Source of the DNA: Diphasiastrum complanatum
Taxonomy: Eukaryota > Streptophyta > Lycopodiopsida > Lycopodiales > Lycopodiaceae
Direction of reading: 5' to 3'
Assembly (NCBI GenBank): GCA_029204225.1
Contig: CM055099.1
Coordinates: 61,411,753 to 61,475,752, forward strand
Length of the DNA stretch: 64,000 bases
The position numbers were made by a program, and so were the translations under genes. Of this stretch, positions 57,001-64,000 are shown piece by piece. The first letter of the stretch is position 1, and the number at the start of each line of letters is the position of its first letter. The notes below the pieces were generated by a model. That model was not told the DNA's origin. It saw only the letters and a list, made by a program, of their open reading frames with translations, and made no database searches.

Positions 57001-59907
57001 TCAGGCACATGTAGAGAGATGGTACACTAGGCAGGTGAATCCCAAGGAGTGCCTTAGATCCACGGATATTGCAACAGGCCATGCACACACAGAGGCTGCG
57101 GCTGATGATGAGAACTTTCCAGAGTATCATCGGGAGCTGGAACATCATAATAGGAGGCAATGTAGGACCACTAGATCCATGGCCAAGGCCGATGCAGAGG
57201 ATGCAAGAGAGGAGGGTGAAGATGAGGCTGAGGGGGGATTGGATGATGAGGAGGATGAGGCCTTGGATGATGAGATGGAGATGGACATTGGAGATGATGT
57301 GGGGTGGGTGGATCCTAATGCCAAGACACAAGTCGAGCCTGCATCACCTATATGCAGAGGGGGGGGGGTAGGCGTAGGGTACACCTGATGGATTTGCATG
57401 TTGAGCCAAAGGCAACAGCATTACAAGCAGAGGGAGCAGCGGCCCGGCGAGGCTTTGGTAGACCTAGAGGCAACGGCAGCGCAGAGGCAGGGGAGGCAGA
57501 GGCAAAAGGCTCAGGGACACAACCGCACATACCTAAGGAGGATTCCTTATCTTCCTACTCGTCTACCATTGATAGTGATGAGGAGGAATCCCCATCTGGT
57601 CATGATGCCTCCGAGTCATAGAGATTCATCGATCTAAGTCTATTGTCCATTGTCCATCTATCATACTCATGTACTTGGCCATTGGCCCACTCATTCTCTA
57701 TATCAGAGCTTTATCGTTTATGACATCAGACATATTGATCATTCTCATGATGCATGTATGAAATGTGGATCAGTCGCCATGTTTTTGTATCATAATACAT
57801 ATACACTTAGCACTAATGATTTAGAATTCTATATCATACCTCTCGATAAGAGTCTAGGATTGAGTTGATTCTTGAGAGCGCGAAATTTTCCTTGGGGAAG
57901 GGATTTAGAATAACTCATGCACCTCCTAGGAGTTGCAATGTTCACAATCTTGAACTACTCTCATTTATTCTCCCGTTATCGAGTGTGAATTAAGAATTGA
58001 TAAATTCAAATTCTATGAATTGTGAATAATGAATCAAAAACTAACACTTGACAGATGAGAGGACAAAATGTGAAGATGATGATTCTTGGAAAGATGAGAC
58101 GGTATTTGTTTTCTAAGTTTTTTCTCTTTTATATAGATTAGCTACATTTGATAGGAATTGGGTGTATTTGAGAATCCCAAGAATTCTAAAGTAATGTGCA
58201 TCAGCAAGTATTACTAAAGTCCGCTCATTATAGAGGACTGTACATAATAAATTTAGAAACATTTTGTCCTTCATGTAAGCTACCTTTGGTACAGTTAACA
58301 TATCGGAGATCCTGTACTTGAGCACGATAAGATACTAGAATTGAGAGCTAAATCATATAGTTACTGAGTATTTGGTTCAATGTAAAGGTTGTCCTATGTA
58401 ATAAGCTATTGCTAGTGGTCCATAGCTTGGGGGATAGATCCAATCGACCTAGGTTTGGTTGGGTAGGTTTACCGTTCCCTATGTATCTCTGGATTTGGCA
58501 TCCTAGTTTGTGGTCTTGGTGGTTTTGAAATGCACCATCATGAATAGCCTATGATATTGTTCTGGTACTCTTCTACGTTGAAGCTCTTTCATAGTCTCAT
58601 CTGAATAAGTCCTTAGAGAGTTTCAATGCAAAACAATGTCCAACTCAGCATAAAAGCAACAAAAATGAGTCCCAAAAGGCATTTCATGCCAAAAAAAGGC
58701 TAGGTGGGTCACCGAACTCGACTATTTTATAAAAGACAACTACAGATTGGCCTAAGATTCAATCTCAGAACAAACTTCATGCTGAATTTCAATTCTATTG
58801 GGGAGCAAAATCAAATTTTGTGGCTTTGAGTAGTTCCTCATCTTTATAAAGCATGCTAATTACCTTTGCAATAGTCTTAGAATTTTCAAGCAGAAAAAGA
58901 TGAACAAAAATTCATCCAGCAGAGTAAGCCAGAGCATAGAACTCTACCTAAAAATCTAAACTATCAGTGGTAACAAGGCATGAAGAACATCAAAAATACA
59001 ATTTCTAACTGAGTCTGTGAAGCAACTGCAATTGTTTACTTGAAATTGCAGCTGACAAATAATTGAAGCCTTACTTTACTTTTCATGGGTAGTTCGTCGT
59101 GAGAGAAATACAATAACCAAGAAGCAGGTTTTGCTAAGGGAAAATAATAGTGTTACAATCAATGCTTACTTGGCATTGCAATTTGTGCGGCTGAATATGT
59201 CAACAGTAGACACTTGCCACATTAAGTGCCCTCCTGCTGCAATTACACCCAAGTAAAATGGCCATCCTGTTCACAATAGAAATTCAGGCATGCTTTTAAC
59301 ATGGTGCCAACTGAAACAGTCTACGACGTAGAAAAAACGTAAGACTAAGATCAATTTTCAGAATTGCATATCCAGCAACTGCACACACAACAAGCACCAG
59401 TATTCAATTCCTTTTCAGTTCATTGACTTAGGAAAGAATTTCAAGCCATAAAGAGGTCACAACAGAGCAGTCAAACCTAATGCCGCATTATAGCCAGCCA
59501 AACTCAAACTGCTGATGCATGCAATACTGAAACCAGAAAGCCACCATTGTGTATTCTCTCCGAAACGAAGAGCAGTGGATTTTACTCCCACTTTTAGGTC
59601 GTCCTCCTTATCCTGGATTCTTAACAACAAACATCAAAATTCTTTCTGTATGAGACAATCTAAGAAAAATCAATGGCAAATATTAAACTCAAAGAAAAGA
59701 TCTATCAGGTGCACGAAGATTGCAAATATTAAAGAGGAGCTCCAATATGGTACCTACCTGATGAGCATAGATTGTATCATACACTAAAGTCCAACAAACT
59801 CCTGAAATATATAAAGGAAGGACGATAGAAAGATCTAGACTGTCACGAACTGCTGCCCATCCTAGCAAAGCCCCCCAGTTGAATGTCAGTCCTAGGTATG
59901 CTTGGGG
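48751..59907 (-). CDS. COQ2: 4-hydroxybenzoate polyprenyltransferase (COQ2/PPT1), 3' half, four exons
   Basis: This enzyme attaches the polyprenyl tail to 4-hydroxybenzoate in the mitochondrial inner membrane, the committed step of ubiquinone synthesis. It is a UbiA-family membrane protein. Exons in order on the minus strand: 59907-59758, 59612-59477, 59266-59170, 48826-48751. They join in phase with GT...AG sites to give about 150 residues. Seen: [37 protein letters not shown], then [18 protein letters not shown] (second Asp-rich, Mg/prenyl-diphosphate site), helices, SRTNCN and the end [19 protein letters not shown]. No stops or shifts. The N-terminal half with the first Asp-rich motif is not found between 59908 and 64000. 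Introns are 145, 210 and 10,343 bp. Confidence 0.93.
49306..49794 (-). pseudogene. Ty3/gypsy integrase C-terminus, in the COQ2 intron
   Basis: Minus strand: [38 protein letters not shown], then [41 protein letters not shown] and GAVNLEP. This is the end of gypsy integrase with the GPY/F-type domain that binds DNA. The frame is open for 162 codons. It is in the same direction as COQ2. The catalytic core, RT and LTRs are not seen, so it is a short old fragment. Confidence 0.83.
49800..51373. other. Non-coding, probably ends in a copia LTR
   Basis: No gene motif. The last bases, tttacaaca, directly before the primer site at 51374 should be the end of an LTR; its start is not evident. Confidence 0.4.
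51374..51386 (+). other. Primer-binding site of copia element O
   Basis: tggtatcaaagct is a one-base variant of the Met-tRNA primer site and lies 74 bp before a gag frame. Confidence 0.7.
51460..52089 (+). pseudogene. Copia gag, element O, in the COQ2 intron
   Basis: It reads [66 protein letters not shown] and [19 protein letters not shown], a complete gag-polypeptide region open for 209 codons; the start upstream is in another frame (51387-51575). It ends before any zinc knuckle. Antisense to COQ2. It differs in family from A and E. Confidence 0.8.
52090..53942. repeat. Non-coding intron stretch with two CGAATCG-type palindrome clusters
   Basis: 52860-52915 holds GATTCAAATCG, GAATCGGCCGATT and CCGATTCGAATCGG in close succession. 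53733-53910 holds at least eight copies of gcgattc/gaatcgc variants. The two clusters may be the ends of one non-autonomous element about 1.05 kb long. No coding sequence. Confidence 0.45.
53943..54093. repeat. Compound microsatellite (ATCT)n-(TA)n-(GA)n and (TA)n
   Basis: ATCT units, then TA to about 54013, GA to about 54034, and a second TA tract at 54068-54093. Confidence 0.95.
54096..55480. repeat. GCCACGTGGC-rich tandem array
   Basis: About 1.1 kb (54360-55465) is built from short units such as aagccacgtaggcctgccac and ccataggcttg, rich in GCCACGTGGC palindromes. A higher-order marker, ggcaagccaac followed about 40 bp later by a GAGAGAGA run and ggggctcaaaagctgcca, occurs near 54437, 54768, 54970 and 55272. 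54120-54270 is a GC-rich lead-in of ggcggccgatgg units. Open frames on both strands follow the repeat and are not genes. Confidence 0.8.
55481..56220. other. No recognisable gene (COQ2 intron)
   Basis: AT-rich intron sequence without a supported feature. Confidence 0.4.
56270..57621 (+). pseudogene. hAT-like transposase remnant (BED-finger head, acidic tail)
   Basis: The plus-strand frame starting at 56270 opens with [22 protein letters not shown]...GIAPC, spaced like a BED zinc finger of hAT transposases. A His/Gln-rich repeat ([14 protein letters not shown] type) follows, with stops near 56627 and 56754-56810. The same frame reopens at 56828-57388 with a Glu/Gln-rich segment and the acidic tail [22 protein letters not shown] run of ten G at 57358-57367 shifts the frame; the tail then ends [20 protein letters not shown] at 57621. 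The region between head and tail lacks the catalytic core and dimerisation domain. It is markedly more GC-rich than its surroundings. Identification rests mainly on the finger spacing. Confidence 0.45.
57622..59169. other. COQ2 intron remainder
   Basis: No supported gene. The minus-strand bases just before exon c end in the donor at 59164-59169; the rest is AT-rich intron. Confidence 0.5.
59170..59266 (-). CDS. COQ2: COQ2 exon c (97 bp)
   Basis: Acceptor GAACAG|GATGGCC and donor GCCAA|GTAAGC. It encodes [18 protein letters not shown] and [13 protein letters not shown], in phase with exons b and d. Confidence 0.92.
59477..59612 (-). CDS. COQ2: COQ2 exon b (136 bp)
   Basis: Acceptor ATCCAG|GATAAGG and donor GCATTAG|GTTTGA. 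It encodes [18 protein letters not shown] and a membrane helix, ending YNAAL plus one base of a Gly codon. Confidence 0.93.
59758..59907 (-). CDS. COQ2: COQ2 exon a (50 codons)
   Basis: Acceptor ...TTTGCAG before CCCCAAGCATACC and donor CATCAG|GTAGGT. It encodes two membrane segments and ends YDTIYAHQ, so the following intron cuts the second Asp-rich motif. Confidence 0.93.
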
Positions 59908-60311
59908 CTGCAAACACAACCAGCCCATTCAGGCATCCAACAGTTTGACATATTGAATGACATGCTAGCTCATTCAAACCAAACATAGAACCTTAGTTGC
60001 CCGTTCCAGAACGGAACCTTGAAAAAAAAAATGTGTTTTTTATACACCGCTTCAATATTTAATCCATCCTCTTTTTTCTTTGAAGGTCTACCTGATAATT
60101 CAAATAGCGCACCACTAACGTCCTACTGATGACGGAACACTGATGTGCTAAGATAACAGAATTATTGATAATCACATGGCTCTAACTTCGAGCGGTATTT
60201 ATCTGAGAGAAGAGTTGGTGTATGCAGAAGGCTAGAAGTATGCAACGAATGATCATTCTCTTATGAAATTGAAGTGACGAACGAGAAAAATGAATGTTAA
60301 GAAGCTGAAGT

Positions 60312-60548
60312 ATGTCATACAAAAGACATAGTTTACTGAGAGAGGTCGGTCAATTATGTTCAAGAATAGCACTTACCACAAATCTACCTTACAGCTACAG
60401 AATCTATGATGACATGTACATGAATGATTGGCAAGAAATAAAGCATGAAAAAGCCTTCTATGACATTAGTGGTGCGCTATTTGAATTGTCTGATAGTTCT
60501 GTTATCTTAGCACATCAGTGTTCCCTGCTCGCTGTTGTGAAATGGTGA
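60312..60548 (+). CDS. Reading frame in the left arm of the foldback element
   Basis: It runs from ATG at 60312: MSYKRHSLLREVGQLCSRI, LPYSYRIYDDM, HEKAFYDISGALFEL, then SVILAHQCS, 78 codons. The mirrored arm carries the same frame (60884-61195, minus) with several amino-acid changes but no stop. I do not recognise the protein. It could be a captured piece of a host gene, as in Pack-type elements. Expression is unknown. Confidence 0.35.
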   Translation: MSYKRHSLLREVGQLCSRIALTTNLPYSYRIYDDMYMNDWQEIKHEKAFYDISGALFELSDSSVILAHQCSLLAVVKW

Positions 60549-60883
60549 AGTCGAGAGCCAGCAGGGTGTTACCTCAATAGATTTCGCATAAAAACAGTGT
60601 ATTATGTTTATTTTTTTTACACTGTAAATAAACTCGTTCCGACCCAGCACGTTCCGGAACGTACGGAACAGAACATTCCGACCCATTTTGCTCAGAACAG
60701 GCTTCTAAGCATAGAAGTATGATAAAGAACTATGATAAACACACCAAGTTAAAACCTTACAAGCCCGTTCCGACCAAAATGGGTCGGAACGTTCCGTTCC
60801 GTACGTTCCGGAACGTACTGGGTCGGAACGAGTCTATTTATAATGTAAAAAAACAAACATAATACGCTGGTTTTCCGCGAAAT

Positions 60884-61195
60884 CTATTGAGGTAACACCC
60901 TGCTGGCCCGCGACTTCACCATTTCACAACACCTGCTGGCCCGCGACTTCATGATTTCACAACAGCGAGCAGGGAACACATGTGCTAAGATAACAGAATT
61001 ATCACACAGTTCAAATAGCGCACCACTAACGTCATACAAGGCTTTTTCATGCTTTCTTTCTTGCCAATCATTCATGTCATCATAGATTCTGTAGCTGTAA
61101 GGTAGATGTGTGGTAAGTGCTATTCTTGAACATAATTGACCAACCTCTTTCAGTAAACTATATCTTTTGTATGACATACTTCCGCTTCTTAGCAT
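60884..61195 (-). CDS. Reading frame in the right arm of the foldback element
   Basis: Mirrored partner of 60312-60548: SYKRYSLLKEVGQLCSRI, DDMNDWQERKHEKALYDVSGALFEL, SVILAH. It is 103 codons because the 3' part differs by a short duplication (CCE[I/M]..KSRASR twice). Unknown function. Confidence 0.35.
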   Translation of the reverse strand: MLRSGSMSYKRYSLLKEVGQLCSRIALTTHLPYSYRIYDDMNDWQERKHEKALYDVSGALFELCDNSVILAHVFPARCCEIMKSRASRCCEMVKSRASRVLPQ

Positions 61196-61525
61196 TCATT
61201 TTTCTCGTTCGTCACTTCAATTTCACAAGAGAATGATCATTCGTTGCATACTGCTAGCTTCTGCATACACCAACGCTTCTCTCAGATTTATCCGCTCGAA
61301 GTTAGAGCCATGTGATTATTAATAATTCTGTTATCTTAGCATCAGTGTTCCCTCATCAGTATGACGTTAGTGGTGCGCTATTTGAATTATCAGGTAAAGC
61401 TTCAAAGAAAAAATAGAACGGATTAAATATTAAAGTGTAAAAATCCTTTGTTTAAAAAACGTATTTTCTTTTTTGAGGGTCCGTTCCGGAACGGAACGCG
61501 TTCCATTCCGGAACGAGCAACTAAG

Positions 61526-62616
61526 ATTAAAACCTAGTGCTGATCACCTTATTAGCAAACATATGGCCTATAAATTTTATCCCTCCACAACATTGAACAA
61601 AGGACAATCTGCATACCCAAAATGTCCACCTCTTCATCAATGGATATGTGCCCACCAAAAGAAGAGAAGAAGCTCCAAGAATTTGGCTGCACAATAACGG
61701 GTGAGCACAATTTTAGTGTCAAGGTACCTGGAGCTAATTAGGATGAAAAAGAGTTTTCTGAGATTTTGAAATCCGGCATCTGGAAGTATTCAGAAGTCAC
61801 GTGTGGCTATTCCAGAAAACTCCAAGTATAATCAGGGTTAAGCAAAGCATAGCAGCTTAATTCTAAGAAGTTAAACAGCAATTCTAACGAGAGAGGACAT
61901 GGAATTCCATAAGAACGACACTGCGTGAGCTTTGTGAACAAAACGATGTGAATATACATAAGGGCGTTGGTTTATGGACTTCACAACCTTCTATAGCACT
62001 CGAATACAGATTAACTCATGCCTAACTAGAAACAATCATGATAGATGTCCCAACCGACGATTATGGCCAATTGGCTTTGATAAAATCCAAAATTTTCAAA
62101 CATTAAACTTAGCTCAATTGCAAGAATTTGCATGTCCCTTGGCCAATTGGGCACTACTTCCAGAAAGTTGCACTCCTTCACCAACACGAGTTTTACTTCA
62201 AAAGAATCACACTTCGTCAATAGACGTGTAGTAATGACCAAAACTTCCACAAGACACTGATATAGCTGAGCAAAAATGTCTCTATGGTGATGAAATTGGT
62301 CTCCTTGACAATGTACAAATTCCTTCTCCTCTTGGAAATTGATGTTATGTCTAAGACTACCTGACATAATAAATGAGATGTGCAATCTTCAATCCTATGG
62401 AGTCCAATTACAAAATATCACAAAATCTTAGACCATAAACTACATCATGCATAGCTTGGGTATCCATGATGCACCATCAAACATCGGACATCCATCACAC
62501 AATACAATGGTTAAACAATTTGAATACAAATCTAAAGCATTGGCAAGCAAAATCAAAAAGCTAAACAATGAATCAAATAGCTAGACAAAAGTTGATGTTG
62601 AATATACATATATGAG
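61526..62616. other. No recognisable gene
   Basis: No supported feature. Open frames at 61974-62231 (plus) and 62026-62385 (minus) overlap each other and lack motifs. Confidence 0.4.
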
Positions 62617-62815
62617 CTCATGTCATGACTCGTGAGTCATAATCCAAATGAGTCCTCACTATTCAGTCATGTCATGCGTGAGTCATAATCCAAATGAGTC
62701 CTCACTATTCAGTCACGTCATGCGTGAGTCATAATCCAGATGAGTCCTCATTATTCAGTCATGTCATGCATGAGTCATAATCCAGATGAATCCTCACTAT
62801 TCAGTCATGTCTCAT
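62617..62815. repeat. 46-bp tandem repeat, four units
   Basis: gagtcataatcca recurs at 62634, 62680, 62726 and 62772, exactly 46 bp apart. Each unit also has gagtcctcactattcagtca. The unit contains TGAGTCAT, the core bound by GCN4-type bZIP proteins. Confidence 0.9.
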
Positions 62816-64000
62816 GACAAATCGACCTAGATTCTAGACTATAGATTCTACAGTGATCAATGATCTATATTTAGGTCCTCGTAATCCTCCTAGAAAGGGG
62901 TGGCCTCATAGCATGTTCCTCGTCATCGTCGTCATCCTCCTCCCCACCTTCTTGAGTCCTCATAAGACGGAGACCCCTCACTCTCGCTCTTCTTGTTGAA
63001 GCCACTCCAGCTGCTCTCCAAATGCTGCTCATCAGCATAAGCTCGTAATGCAGCTCAAGTCACAAGCCCCACATTGCATAGATTTGCAGCCATTAGAAAA
63101 TAACCAAGATTCGAGAGGTACTAATCCATAAAATTTTAAGATTTCCTATTGTAATTTGTAAATTACAACTTTCAAGCAATCTTGATCAAATTATAAGCGA
63201 TCAAGCACGCTGATCATGCCACGACTTGTCACTCATGTCACACAATTCAAGATTTCAACAATTAATTTTCAAGTTTCAACTTTCAATACTCAAGTTCAAG
63301 AAGTTCAAGCTCAAGTACAAATGATTACCTACATCAATGCAATGAGTATAGCATGGGGATGCACCCTCCATCACGTCCTTCTCTCGTAGGAGATCACAGA
63401 TCAACCCTGACCTAGATGAGAGTGAGGACGATGATGTTTCCCGACATAGAGGCCAGAGACGACACACTATTCAAAGTCATGCTGTTCAGAAAGCTACCAA
63501 ACACACTCACAGAAAATGCCCTCGACATACATTGGTCCTACCTCAAGTCATTGACATCCACAACATACATTGGTCCTACCTCCAACTATACCCATTACAT
63601 CTTTCTTCAGTCGCAGCAGGATTTGACATTACCATTACCATTACTATTACAATGTTTTAGTAGTCGGACCCTCGTTTCTAGTTTCATTTTGTGATACTAG
63701 CAGTCATACTTCGTAAATTTTCTCTTTACTGTTATTGGAGACGTTTTATACACTCCCATTTGCACCACATACTTGACATGTACTACTTGTCTTATATGCC
63801 TTTCGGCATGGAAAAGACATTAATAAAGCTTTCTTTATTTCCCACCAAAACCCTAACCTCAACTAGCCCTCTCTATCCTGTGTCATGGCCCTTTGAAATG
63901 TGAGGCACTCTCCCTAAAAGATCATCAACTCGTTATAGGCCAATTGCTCTGCCACATCTGGATTCTGGTACAAGCTTTTGGAGGTATTCGAACCACCCAG
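62816..64000. other. No recognisable gene
   Basis: No exon of COQ2 or other gene could be supported to the end of the window. Confidence 0.35.

Larger units (their letters stand above)
59992..61525. mobile_element. 1.5-kb foldback element with long inverted repeats
   Basis: Left arm 59992-60710 and right arm 60755-61525 are inverted copies (about 90% by eye) around a 44-bp loop. The outer ends read cttagttgcccgttcc / ggaacgagcaactaag, and inner and outer parts are rich in GTTCCGGAAC-type palindromes. Within each arm a block encoding GALFEL is repeated in opposite sense (near 60100 and 60470; mirrored near 61020 and 61370). It lies in the COQ2 intron upstream of exon a. Confidence 0.8.

Noticed and set aside
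62026-62385. 119-codon minus-strand frame
   Set aside because: No recognisable domain, overlapped by another frame on the plus strand, and no splice or promoter support.
63985-64000. Possible donor site of the next upstream COQ2 exon (complement of CTGG|GTGGTT)
   Set aside because: Only four exon bases would be in the window; the match can be chance.

Overview
This is nuclear DNA from a land plant with a large, transposon-filled genome. The evidence is many decayed Ty1/copia elements, two Ty3/gypsy pieces, a spliceosomal-intron host gene for mitochondrial 4-hydroxybenzoate polyprenyltransferase (COQ2/PPT1), and an 18S rRNA fragment. A DUF7869-like transposase relic and the 18S base variants point to a non-flowering plant such as a fern; this is inference and no species can be named.

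Layout. 1-5.5 kb: copia element A (cut 5' LTR, primer-binding site, gag, protease, integrase, RT, RNase H, truncated 3' LTR), joined to the 3' end of a second copia (B, to about 6.5 kb). 6.6-8.95 kb: minus-strand copia C with a complete 555-bp LTR. 10.3-13.4 kb: minus-strand decayed transposase. 14.16-14.60 kb: a palindrome array folding into a roughly 300-bp hairpin. 14.8-16.4 kb: a plus-strand, intron-containing gene with a ParB/sulfiredoxin-like segment, divergent from the transposase. 16.7-17.9 kb: a minus-strand relative of A. 18.9-20.8 kb: decayed coding DNA I cannot identify. 21-26 kb: copia E with a 262-bp LTR. 26.8-28.1 kb: inverted E-type 3' end, then gypsy RT. 29.4-35.9 kb: related copia copies G, H and I; element I carries an 18S rRNA fragment and a (TA)n tract inside its RNase H. 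37.7-42 kb: copia remains J and K, with an LTR insertion inside J. 43.1-43.75 kb: 495 bp of (CT)n followed by a second cluster of the same palindrome. 43.9-47.8 kb: copia L and M.

48.75-59.9 kb: the minus-strand 3' half of COQ2. Four exons join in phase and give a typical UbiA-family C-terminus. The last intron is about 10.3 kb and holds gypsy integrase, copia gag, CGAATCG clusters, microsatellites, a GCCACGTGGC-rich array and a hAT-like transposase relic. The intron upstream of the first visible exon holds a 1.5-kb foldback element (60.0-61.5 kb). Earlier COQ2 exons were not found and probably lie beyond 64 kb. 62.6-62.8 kb is a 46-bp tandem repeat.

COQ2 is the only host gene that looks functional. 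The 14.8-16.4 kb gene is almost intact (one nonsense codon). All other coding matter is transposon-derived and broken by stops and frameshifts.
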